Part shown: positions 5,553 through 12,787 of the stretch, one piece after another
Position numbering within the stretch: the stretch's first letter is position 1
How the letters are laid out: the number at the start of each line of letters is the position of its first letter
Virus record (IMG/VR): IMGVR_UViG_3300029448_000217
Span: 7,985-31,785 of that record
Length of the DNA stretch: 23,801 bases
Reading direction: 5' to 3' (one strand)
DNA from: a virus
Position numbers and translations under genes: made by a program
The notes under the pieces: generated by a model
What the model was told of the DNA's origin: nothing
The model's input: only the letters and a program-made list of their open reading frames with translations
The model's database searches: none

Positions 5553-5845
5553 GAAATCCTCCTTCGTTGGTTGTGATTAGCATTGTTATTCTTATATAAA
5601 GTAACCAACTATAGAGTAATTAAAGTGTATGCCCAAGTGATGCAAAAAGTAGTATATATATAGTAATAAACTAACTACGTCACTAGTACGTCTAATTGCT
5701 TGTATACGCACACATTACTTACATATCTACATTATATACATATATACATAAATAATAATAATAACATACAATAAAAAAATAAAAAGGTTTCATGGACAGG
5801 AGTAAAATTAATTACCCCCATCCAATCGGTTAGAACTACCAAAGG
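5553..5845. other. 293-bp very A+T-rich non-coding region
   Basis: No gene is supported. The part from about 5650 to 5785 is dominated by TA and TAA runs (TATATATAGTAATAA, ATATACATATATACATAAATAATAATAATAAC) and ends in the terminator at 5772-5821. A TATATAAG box near 5600 could be a -10 element for the 60-residue gene, but no good -35 is in place. Low melting energy and position between two leftward units make it a possible origin or unwinding site, without direct evidence. Confidence 0.45.
5772..5821 (-). terminator. Intrinsic terminator after the 93-residue gene
   Basis: In leftward RNA, GGGGTAA (5818-5812) pairs with TTACTCC (5805-5799) around the loop TTAATT, with one G-U pair, and outer ATGG/CCAT arms can extend or compete. 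After a short gap comes a T-rich tract (TTTTTATTTTTTT). It lies about 25 bases beyond the stop at 5846. Confidence 0.55.
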
Positions 5846-6127
5846 TTACTTCAGAGTTCGAAGTTTCCATGTGACATTACCCCAAGACTTTTGAGCATAT
5901 CTATTATTAGATAGCTGAGCTTGAGTTTCGTACAAAGATGCTTCCATAGCCAATTCTCTAGCTTTCCTACGTCTAGTCGCCAAAGGTAATACCCTTAACT
6001 TAACGATAGCTTCTGCTAGAAACATATCAGGCTCTATATACAATACATCTTCAATAAATGTATCCACTTCAGGTGCTTCCTTCTTTTCAACATGACCAAC
6101 TTTAACTTTCTTTTTATCATCAAACAT
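5846..6127 (-). CDS. Basic hypothetical protein at the divergent switch
   Basis: The 93-residue protein begins with a lysine-rich, probably disordered stretch (MFDDKKKVKVGHVEKKEAPEV), followed by a helical, arginine-rich region (residues 38-70, LAEAIVKLRVLPLATRRRKARELAMEASLYE) and a polar C-terminus. The composition suits a nucleic-acid binder or small regulator. It is the first leftward gene next to the divergent region, with ATAAGGAGAATATC before the ATG and its own terminator downstream. No domain is recognised; it could regulate the rightward operon, by position only. Confidence 0.7.
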   Translation of the reverse strand: MFDDKKKVKVGHVEKKEAPEVDTFIEDVLYIEPDMFLAEAIVKLRVLPLATRRRKARELAMEASLYETQAQLSNNRYAQKSWGNVTWKLRTLK

Positions 6128-6201
6128 GATATTCTCCTTATATTATTCATAAATTAATTAATAAATAAAAATAGAAAATAACGAAAATTCCTAAATGGAA
6201 A

Positions 6202-6219
6202 ACCCCACGATAGGGGGGT
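6202..6219 (-). promoter_or_regulatory. Promoter-proximal G/C hairpin
   Basis: ACCCC (6202-6206) pairs with GGGGT (6215-6219). On the minus strand the hairpin is followed by TTTTCC, a poor U-tract, and it starts right after a weak leftward promoter. That placement, before rather than after the 93-residue gene, suggests a 5' leader structure or attenuator rather than an operon terminator. It echoes the leader stem at 4288-4349. Confidence 0.4.
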
Positions 6220-6246
6220 GGTATAGTAAATAAGGGTCTTTATCAA
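6220..6246 (-). promoter_or_regulatory. Weak leftward promoter candidate
   Basis: TTGATA (6246-6241) and TATACC (6225-6220) lie 15 bases apart on the minus strand upstream of the 93-residue gene. The boxes match well but the spacer is shorter than the usual 16-18, so the call is tentative. Confidence 0.3.
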
Positions 6247-6284
6247 AATCCTACAATTTTTTTAGATAACAACTTGGTCATCAC

Positions 6285-6313
6285 TTGACTTTGGTTTGAC
6301 TTATGTTTAGATT
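6285..6313 (+). promoter_or_regulatory. Rightward promoter for packaging and head genes
   Basis: TTGACT (6285-6290), a 17-base spacer and TAGATT (6308-6313) fit a sigma70 promoter with five of six and four of six matches. A second TTGACT is embedded in the spacer. Initiation near 6320 would give a leader of about 50 bases before the first rightward gene. If the phage encodes its own late regulator, this site may need activation, as the -10 box is imperfect. Confidence 0.5.
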
Positions 6314-6370
6314 CTGGGCGGTGGTTGGGTAAAGGAATAGTAATAATGTGTAGTAGAAAGATAAAACATA

Positions 6371-6589
6371 ATGGCTGAAGAATACAAAGAACTAAGTAAA
6401 TTAACTTTAGGCGAACAAGAGGACATTCTTCAAACTATGTCTGAGTCATATTTCCCCATACAAATAAACGATAGAGTATATATGATACCTGAAGAGGTAA
6501 ATGACCTTATAGATAGATTGGTACAAAGATTAGAACGTAATGGACATCAAGTAAATATAGGAGACTTAATTGGAGAAACAGACAATTAA
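6371..6589 (+). CDS. Small acidic hypothetical protein
   Basis: The 72-residue protein is acidic and helical at both ends (SKLTLGEQEDILQTMSES; EEVNDLIDRLVQRLERNGHQV) with a short strand pair FPIQINDRVYMIP between. It is the first gene of the rightward operon and overlaps the small terminase gene by 20 bases. Its own ribosome site is poor (AGAAAG), whereas a 10-codon frame with AAAGGA ends just inside it, so translation may be coupled. No family is recognised. Confidence 0.65.
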   Translation: MAEEYKELSKLTLGEQEDILQTMSESYFPIQINDRVYMIPEEVNDLIDRLVQRLERNGHQVNIGDLIGETDN

Positions 6590-7343
6590 AGGAGTGCCTC
6601 ACTATGTATATGATACATATGAGGAATTTAAAAAAAATTGCCCTAGTGAAGAATTACATGATGATTGGAGAACTGGTAATGAGGGAGATTGGGTAAGGTC
6701 TGATGATGGTAGAATTATACAATTATTAAAAGTAAGTAAAAATGTAAACCACCCAGGCGACAGAAAAAACTATAAATATGCTAATGGATGGGTAAGAACT
6801 GTTGTTGGTAGTTTTTTAAATAGGCATACAGTTAAAATGGATACTGATTTTTCACAACATCCTAATAGGTATACGTTTAGTAAAACAATTAAAGATACAA
6901 GTAAAAGAGTAAAAGAACGTACTAAGGTAACGAATAAAGAAAAACAATTTGCTACTAATGTTGTTGTAGGTATGGGTGCTGTTAAAGCATATCAAAAAGC
7001 ATACAATGAAATGTCAAAAAACAAAGCTGGTAAAAAAGCAGCTGTATTACTTAAACAGGAAAGAGTTATGAAAGAAATAGAAAAGTCAGTATTAGACGTT
7101 GCAAAAGGTTTAGGTATAGACCACGAGTATATATTAGAAAAACTAAAACATCTTGCTGATTATAGTGAAGATGATAATATTATATTGCAATCAACAAAAG
7201 AATTAGGAAAGATAGTAGGCACATCTGGAACTAATGTTAAGCAAATAGAGACTGGTATGATTGGAATGTTTCAAGGATTTGGTTCAGAAGATATACAAAT
7301 AGCAGATAGAACAAAACAAATAAAATCAGTAGAAGAGGAATAA
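6570..7343 (+). CDS. Terminase small subunit
   Basis: The start is a TTG at 6570 with TAGGAG six bases upstream; no in-frame ATG occurs until residue 90. The 257-residue protein has an unusual N-terminal extension (1-115) rich in charged and aromatic residues. A Terminase_2-type region follows: NKEKQFATNVVVGMGAVKAYQKAYNEMS (122-149) and KKAAVLLKQERVMKEIEKS (155-173), the helix-turn-helix core that recognises the packaging site, and then a helical oligomerisation region (174-220). It precedes the large terminase by two genes. It would form a ring that binds phage DNA and hands it to TerL. The N-terminal extension may be a separate domain of unknown role. Confidence 0.75.
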   Translation: MEKQTIKGVPHYVYDTYEEFKKNCPSEELHDDWRTGNEGDWVRSDDGRIIQLLKVSKNVNHPGDRKNYKYANGWVRTVVGSFLNRHTVKMDTDFSQHPNRYTFSKTIKDTSKRVKERTKVTNKEKQFATNVVVGMGAVKAYQKAYNEMSKNKAGKKAAVLLKQERVMKEIEKSVLDVAKGLGIDHEYILEKLKHLADYSEDDNIILQSTKELGKIVGTSGTNVKQIETGMIGMFQGFGSEDIQIADRTKQIKSVEEE

Positions 7344-7344
7344 T

Positions 7345-8403
7345 ATGATACAAAAAGATGCAGACAATAATATAGTTGGATGTGATAAATGTGGTTCTAG
7401 AAATATAAAAAAGGATGGATGGCAGTATTGGGCAAAAGGTAAAAAGAGACAAAGATGGCATTGTAAAGCTTGTAATAAAAAAATGCTTAATCCTAAGATT
7501 ATTGAAAAATCTCCATTCCAAGCAGAAGAAAGACCAGTTGATTTTGTACCTATAGATGAAATAATAAAACATAGAGAAAAACAATACAATCAAAAGTTAA
7601 AAGCTAAAAAGTCTAGAAAGTTAATTAATATTAAAATTAATCAAATGGGACCTATAGGTATACTCCATTTTGGTGACCCTCATGTAGATGATGATGGTAC
7701 AGACTTAGCTGAAATATATTCATTATGTGATTTAGTTAATAAAACAGATGGATTATTTGGAGGGAACTTAGGAGATATACAAAACAATTGGGTAGGTAGA
7801 CTTCAAGCATTATATGGACAACAATCAACATCTGCAAAAGAATCATGGAGACTTACAGAACATTTTGTTAATCAAGTAGATTGGTTATACTTAGTAGCAG
7901 GTAATCACGATGTGTGGAGTGGAGATGGTGACCCACTAGAATTTATAATGAGAGAACATAGTGGAGTATATGAACAATGGGGAGCAAGACTTAATCTTAT
8001 ATTCCCCAATGGAAAAGAAATACGAGTAAATGCTAGACATATGTTTAAAGGTAATTCAATGTGGAATACAGCTCATGGAGTAGCAAAAGCAGCTCAGATG
8101 GGATGGAAAGACCACATACTTACTTGTGGGCATACTCATGTATCAGGTTATCAAGTATTAAAAGATGCAGCTAGTGGACTTATTAGTCATGCATTGCAAG
8201 TAGCATCATTTAAAATAATGGATAGTTATGCAGACAAACTTGGGTTAGATGATAAGAATATCTTTAATGCACCAGTTACAATTATAGACCCTTACTATGA
8301 AGATGATGATAATAGATTAATTACTACTATCTTTAATCCATATGAAGGTGCTAAGTTTTTAGAATACAAAAGAAAACAATGGGAAAAATCGAAACAGAAA
8401 TAA
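7345..8403 (+). CDS. Calcineurin-like metallophosphoesterase with N-terminal zinc ribbon
   Basis: Residues 10-45 carry CDKC and CKAC (C13, C16, C40, C43) around a KKDGWQYWAKGKKRQRW loop, a zinc ribbon like that at the front of some transposases. Residues 100-290 hold the phosphoesterase motifs: FGDPHVDDDG (D111, H113), GNLGDIQ (D144), AGNHDVW (N187, H188, D189) and CGHTHVSG (H263, H265), with H232 as a further candidate ligand. This set binds two metals and hydrolyses phosphomonoesters, diesters or nucleic acid ends. The gene follows terS after one base and precedes terL. A role in DNA end processing during packaging, or in nucleotide signal removal, is possible; the zinc ribbon favours a nucleic-acid substrate. 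GAGGA precedes the ATG. Confidence 0.85.
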   Translation: MIQKDADNNIVGCDKCGSRNIKKDGWQYWAKGKKRQRWHCKACNKKMLNPKIIEKSPFQAEERPVDFVPIDEIIKHREKQYNQKLKAKKSRKLINIKINQMGPIGILHFGDPHVDDDGTDLAEIYSLCDLVNKTDGLFGGNLGDIQNNWVGRLQALYGQQSTSAKESWRLTEHFVNQVDWLYLVAGNHDVWSGDGDPLEFIMREHSGVYEQWGARLNLIFPNGKEIRVNARHMFKGNSMWNTAHGVAKAAQMGWKDHILTCGHTHVSGYQVLKDAASGLISHALQVASFKIMDSYADKLGLDDKNIFNAPVTIIDPYYEDDDNRLITTIFNPYEGAKFLEYKRKQWEKSKQK

Positions 8404-8555
8404 TTCTAATACCAATCCTTTCATATTGGGGATTAGCAAATAAAGGACCGAATCAACATTCACATCATCAACAAGGTCGTAAATCACAAAGTTATAAACA
8501 ATGGAAGTTTACTATAGATGGCAAATATAAATACACAGAACGTAAGCGAAGCTGA
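8379..8555 (+). CDS. Possible 58-residue bridging protein
   Basis: A frame from ATG at 8379 to TGA at 8555 overlaps the end of the phosphoesterase gene by 25 bases and the start of terL by 38 bases, filling the otherwise empty 114-base gap. The product begins MGKIETEIILIPILSYWGLANKG, then has a polar, histidine/glutamine-rich section and QWKFTIDGKYKYTERKRS. No good Shine-Dalgarno is present (only AGAAAA), but coupled translation from the gene before is possible. It is unrecognised. The fit to the gap argues for it, and the lack of a ribosome site against. Confidence 0.45.
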   Translation: MGKIETEIILIPILSYWGLANKGPNQHSHHQQGRKSQSYKQWKFTIDGKYKYTERKRS

Positions 8556-10083
8556 AGAAGCTCTAAAACTTGCATACACAGATTTAATAGCTTTTGGTAA
8601 ATTATTCTTACCTGATGATTTTTTACGAAGCGAAACACCATTCTTTCATTACGAAGTTGCAGACTCTATAGATAACAAAGAAGTAAAGCAATGTGCTATT
8701 ATTATACCACGAGGTCATGGTAAAACTGTTTTAACAAAAGCATCTATGTTAAAAGATTTTGTTTTCTGTAAAGACGATTTTCTTTTTTATGCTTGGGTAT
8801 CTGCTACACAAAAATTAAGTGTAGGTAATATGGATTACATTAGACACCACTTAGAATTTAACGATAGATTAAAATATTATTTTGGAAATTTAAAGGGGAA
8901 AAAATGGACAGAGGAAGATATAGAGTTAAGCAATGGATGTAAACTTATTAGTAAAAGCAATGTCGCAGGAATCAGAGGTGGAGCGAAATTACACAAAAGA
9001 TACGACCTCATCGTACTTGATGACTTCGAGCATGAAGCAAACACAATTACACAGGAAGCAAGAGATAAGAATGCTAATCTTGTTACTGCTGTTATCTATC
9101 CCGCTATTGAGCCTCACACTGGTCGTCTTCGTGTTAATGGCACTCCTGTACATTATGATTCTTTTATTAACAATCTTCTCAACAATCATGCAAAATCTAA
9201 AAAAGAAAATAAAGAATTTGCTTGGAAAGTAATTACATATAAAGCATTATTAGATAATGATACTCCATTGTGGTCATCTTTTTTTAATAAAAAGAAATTA
9301 GATGAAAAGAAAAAGTTTTATTCTGATAGTGGTATGCCTCAAAAATTCTATCAAGAATATATGATGGAAGTACAATCTGAAGAAGATGCTATATGGAAAA
9401 GAGAACACATTAGATATTGGAATGGATATTTTAAGAATGAAGATGGTGTTAATTATATTGTAAAAGATGGTGATGATATACCAGTTAATACATTTATTGG
9501 ATGTGACCCTGCTACAGATATTGATACAAAGCATTCTGATTATAGTGTTATGACTGTAATAGCTATTGATGCTAACAATGAATTATATGTATTAGAATAT
9601 GAAAGACATCGTAGTATTCCTACTATAGGTTCTAAGAATCCAGACACAGGAGACATTATAGGAAAGAAAGGTGTAGTAGATATTATTATAGAATTACATC
9701 AAAAATATAATTGTACATCATCTACAGTTGAAGATGTAGCAATGAATCGTAGTATATTTCAAGCAATGAATGACGAAAGAAGAAGATTAAATAAGTACGA
9801 TATATCCGTAATACCACAAAAACCAGGCGGTACACAGAAACGAAATCGCATTTATTCTGGACTTTCTGCACGTTTTAGTACAGGAACTGTACATTTACGT
9901 AAAAATATGTTTGATTTGATTAACGAAATACTTACTTTTGGCCCTAAAATGGCCCATGATGATACAATTGAATCACTTTATTACGCACAAATACACGCAT
10001 TTCCGCCAAGTATGAAAAAAAGTAAAGATAAAAAATCATGGTTTAAGCCAAAAAGAAAAGTTAAAAGTTGGTTAGTATCGTAA
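8518..10083 (+). CDS. terL: Terminase large subunit
   Basis: The 521-residue protein is the ATP-driven packaging motor and headful or site-specific nuclease. The ATPase domain has Walker A PRGHGKT (64-70), an adenine/coupling region YAWVSATQK (91-99), SNVAGIRGG (147-155) and Walker B LIVLDDFEHE (164-173). The nuclease (RNase H-like) domain has GCDPATD (D330), the second acidic site STVEDVAMN (E405/D406) and MAHDDTIES (D481, D482). The length is usual for the family. The C-terminus is very basic (KKSKDKKSWFKPKRKVKSW), a likely portal or DNA contact. The ribosome site is weak (GGAAG, ten bases from the ATG). Confidence 0.93.
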   Translation: MANINTQNVSEAEEALKLAYTDLIAFGKLFLPDDFLRSETPFFHYEVADSIDNKEVKQCAIIIPRGHGKTVLTKASMLKDFVFCKDDFLFYAWVSATQKLSVGNMDYIRHHLEFNDRLKYYFGNLKGKKWTEEDIELSNGCKLISKSNVAGIRGGAKLHKRYDLIVLDDFEHEANTITQEARDKNANLVTAVIYPAIEPHTGRLRVNGTPVHYDSFINNLLNNHAKSKKENKEFAWKVITYKALLDNDTPLWSSFFNKKKLDEKKKFYSDSGMPQKFYQEYMMEVQSEEDAIWKREHIRYWNGYFKNEDGVNYIVKDGDDIPVNTFIGCDPATDIDTKHSDYSVMTVIAIDANNELYVLEYERHRSIPTIGSKNPDTGDIIGKKGVVDIIIELHQKYNCTSSTVEDVAMNRSIFQAMNDERRRLNKYDISVIPQKPGGTQKRNRIYSGLSARFSTGTVHLRKNMFDLINEILTFGPKMAHDDTIESLYYAQIHAFPPSMKKSKDKKSWFKPKRKVKSWLVS

Positions 10084-10092
10084 GGAGTATAT

Positions 10093-10473
10093 ATGCCTAA
10101 GTTTGGTAAAAGGTCAAAAGAACGATTAAGAGGGATAGACGCAAGATTAGTTAGTGTCCTAAATGAATTAGTTAAAATTATGGATGTTACAATCATTGAA
10201 GGATTACGGAGTGAGCAACGACAGGAAAAGTTACTAAAAGAAGGCTCAACGAAAACAAAGTTCAGCAAACACATTACAGGAAAAGCTGTAGACCTCGCTC
10301 CATATCCTATTGATTGGAATGATAGAGATAGATTTCATTATATGGGTGGAATGATTAGAGGTATTGCAAAACAATTAAATGTTCCTGTTCGTTGGGGCGG
10401 CGATTGGGATTCTGATGGTGAAACAAAAGATAATCGTTTCGATGATTTAGTTCATGTGGAGATTAAAGGGTAA
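10093..10473 (+). CDS. M15-family peptidase (endolysin type, L-Ala-D-Glu endopeptidase-like)
   Basis: The 126-residue protein fits the short Peptidase_M15 endolysins such as the phage T5 enzyme. GLRSEQRQEKLLKEGSTK (37-54) precedes SKHITGKAVDLAPY (58-71), whose H60 and D67 match the S-x-H-x-x-G-x-A-x-D zinc site, and DDLVHVEI (117-124) supplies the catalytic acid region and the third ligand H121. It has no signal peptide or cell-wall-binding domain. It would cut the stem peptide of peptidoglycan at lysis or, given its place between terL and portal, could be packaged and used during entry. AAGGAGTATAT precedes the ATG, and the stop overlaps the portal ATG (TAATG). Confidence 0.85.
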   Translation: MPKFGKRSKERLRGIDARLVSVLNELVKIMDVTIIEGLRSEQRQEKLLKEGSTKTKFSKHITGKAVDLAPYPIDWNDRDRFHYMGGMIRGIAKQLNVPVRWGGDWDSDGETKDNRFDDLVHVEIKG

Positions 10474-12728
10474 TGGCAAGAACAACAAAAAAATCTAAAG
10501 CACAGATAAATAAACAAATATGGGATAAGGTAAATAACTCCCATAGACATAGATGGCAAAGTGTAAGTCAAAAAGGATATGATTTTTATCTAAACGAACA
10601 ACTTACAAAAGAAGAATTAACAATGTTGGAAGAATCTGGAATGCCAACATTTACTATAAATAGAATAACACCTATTATAGAAATAATGAAATACTTTGTA
10701 ACTGCTAATGACCCTAAGTGGAAAGCAGTCGGAGTAACTGGAGACGATACAGATATTGCTCAAGTACATGCTGATATAGCAGATTATTGTTGGTATCTAT
10801 CAAATGGTAAGTCTTTATATAGTCAAGTAATATTAGACTCACTTACTAAAGGATTGGGTTATTTTCTTGTAGATATAGATAGAGATGCTGATAGAGGAAT
10901 GGGAGAAGTTTGTTTTAAAAGACTTGACCCTTATGATGTATTTGTAGACCCCGCTAGTAGAGACTTTTTATTTAGAGATGCAAACTTTATTCAGATAAGA
11001 AAGAATATTGCTAGAGCAAGACTTATTAATATGTTACCACAATTTGAATCAAAAATTAAAAAAGTATCAAAAGGAACTGATGTAATATCTTATTCACAAA
11101 GAGATATTGATTTTACAGATAGTATCCAAGCAGAAGATTTGACATATGGTGTTAATATGGATGCTGAAGATGATGACATTCTACCATACTATGAAACATA
11201 TAGTAAGAAAAAATTTAAATATTATAATGTATATATAAAAGTTGAACCATCTCCCGCTCAATTAGATTTATTAAAAGAACAAATACAAGAAGCATTAGAA
11301 TCTTTTAAACAAGAAGTAGAAGTAGGTTTAATTGAAAAGCAAATGCAAATTGAACAACAAGTTCAAGAAGGTGAAATTATTCCAGAACGAGCAAAATTAA
11401 TGATTGAAAATTCTCAAAAAATGGCTGCTCAAGCAATTAAAGAAAAAGAAATGGAATTATTATCACAGGCTCAAGACGAAGCTACTATTATTAAACAACA
11501 AATAATGTCAAATGCTGATTATAATATTTTAAAACAAAGTAAAGAAGTTCAAAAAAATATAATAGATGCAATTGAATTTTATGAAAATAGAATTGTAAAG
11601 ACTGTAAGTGTAGGAGATGATACATTTTTATATGAATCTATTATTCCTATAAACGAATATCCGATTGTTCCTATTCCATATATGTATACAGGAACTCCAT
11701 ATGCTATGAGTGCAGTAACTCCACTTATAGGCAAACAACAAGAAATAAATAAAGCACATCAAATAATGCTTCACAATGCAAACTTGTCTTCTAATCTTAG
11801 ATGGATGTATGAAGAAGGTTCGGTCCCTGAAGATGAGTGGGAAAAATATTCATCAGCGCCTGGAGCATTGTTAAAATATAGAAGTGGATTTTCTCCACCT
11901 ACCCCAATACAACCAGCACCAATTAATAATGCATTTTTTACTGTTGTTCAACAAGGTAAATCAGATGCAGAATATATTAGTGGTGTACCTAGTGCAATGA
12001 TGGGATTTTCTCAAGACCAAGCAGAAACATATCGAGGATTACTTGCTAATGATGAGTTTGGTACTCGTAGATTAAAAGCATGGATGAATAGTATAGTAGA
12101 ACCATCACTTGAACATTTAGGTAGAGTATTTAAAATGTTAGCACAAAAACATTATACAGTTGAAAAAGTATTTAGAATTGTACAACCTGAAGCAAATGCT
12201 CAAGAAGAAAAAGAAGTAAGAATTAATATTAATATGTATAATGATTATGGTAAAGCTATAGGTAAATATAAAGATTATGCATCTGCAAGATTTGATGTAA
12301 GAATTATAGCAGGTGCAACATTACCATTAAATAGATGGGCATTATTAGAAGAATATTTTAAATGGTATCAAGCAGGATTAATTGATGATATTGCAATGTT
12401 AGCTGAAACAGATATTAGAAATAAAGATAAAATTGTTGAAAGAAAATCAATGTTATCTCAAATGCAAGGTCAATTACAATCTGTACAAGGATTAATAAAA
12501 GAAAAAGACGGAACAATAGAAACACTACAACGTCAATTAGTACAAGCAGGTATTAAGATGAAAGTAGGAGATGCATCCAATGAAATACGAAAAGATGTTC
12601 TTGAAACTGAAGCGCAACAAAAACTTCTGAAAGGAATGTTAAAAGTTGAGTTTGAGAAAATGAGAGACAAAATGAAAAACGACATGGAATCTACAAAGCA
12701 AGACGTTGCTCAAAACGAGCAATCTTAG
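10473..12728 (+). CDS. Portal protein, P22-like size
   Basis: The 751-residue protein begins with a clip/wing region including TFTINRITPIIEIMKYFV (59-76) and a conserved core GYFLVDIDRD...CFKRLDPYDVFVDPASRD (129-164) typical of P22-type portals. Residues 261-345 are an inserted, glutamine/glutamate-rich coiled coil, and the end (about 656-745) is another long coil, as in the barrel of P22 gp1. QAETYRGLLANDEFG, around 513-528, begins the long stem-type helix. Twelve copies would form the DNA gate at the capsid vertex and bind TerL. The gene starts in a TAATG overlap with the peptidase gene, so synthesis is coupled. Family membership is clear from the core and context; exact domain limits are estimates. 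Confidence 0.85.
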   Translation: MARTTKKSKAQINKQIWDKVNNSHRHRWQSVSQKGYDFYLNEQLTKEELTMLEESGMPTFTINRITPIIEIMKYFVTANDPKWKAVGVTGDDTDIAQVHADIADYCWYLSNGKSLYSQVILDSLTKGLGYFLVDIDRDADRGMGEVCFKRLDPYDVFVDPASRDFLFRDANFIQIRKNIARARLINMLPQFESKIKKVSKGTDVISYSQRDIDFTDSIQAEDLTYGVNMDAEDDDILPYYETYSKKKFKYYNVYIKVEPSPAQLDLLKEQIQEALESFKQEVEVGLIEKQMQIEQQVQEGEIIPERAKLMIENSQKMAAQAIKEKEMELLSQAQDEATIIKQQIMSNADYNILKQSKEVQKNIIDAIEFYENRIVKTVSVGDDTFLYESIIPINEYPIVPIPYMYTGTPYAMSAVTPLIGKQQEINKAHQIMLHNANLSSNLRWMYEEGSVPEDEWEKYSSAPGALLKYRSGFSPPTPIQPAPINNAFFTVVQQGKSDAEYISGVPSAMMGFSQDQAETYRGLLANDEFGTRRLKAWMNSIVEPSLEHLGRVFKMLAQKHYTVEKVFRIVQPEANAQEEKEVRININMYNDYGKAIGKYKDYASARFDVRIIAGATLPLNRWALLEEYFKWYQAGLIDDIAMLAETDIRNKDKIVERKSMLSQMQGQLQSVQGLIKEKDGTIETLQRQLVQAGIKMKVGDASNEIRKDVLETEAQQKLLKGMLKVEFEKMRDKMKNDMESTKQDVAQNEQS

Positions 12729-12787
12729 TTATTGCATTTTAGATTTTATAGTTGCTAAATTAAAATAACCTTAAAATAGGAGATAGT

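Larger units (their letters stand above)
6128..6370. other. Divergent promoter region between the two arms
   Basis: This 243-bp stretch separates leftward and rightward genes. It holds the rightward promoter candidate at 6285-6313, a weaker leftward candidate at 6220-6246 and a C4/G4 hairpin at 6202-6219. It also contains an ATG at 6346 with AAAGGA upstream that opens a 10-codon frame ending at 6378, inside the start of the first rightward gene. No longer gene is seen. Confidence 0.55.

Noticed and set aside
5734-5823. Leftward frame of about 29 hydrophobic codons starting at ATGGGGG
   Set aside because: It lies on the terminator and A+T-rich tract, has no ribosome site, and its hydrophobic content is what T-rich DNA gives by chance.
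7237-7593. Minus-strand hydrophobic open frame opposite terS and the phosphoesterase
   Set aside because: It is antisense to recognised motifs; its F/I/L-rich composition reflects A-rich coding DNA read backwards.
12733-12763. TTGCAT/TAAATT promoter-like pair before the scaffold gene
   Set aside because: Too few matches to the consensus in such A+T-rich DNA to support a promoter.
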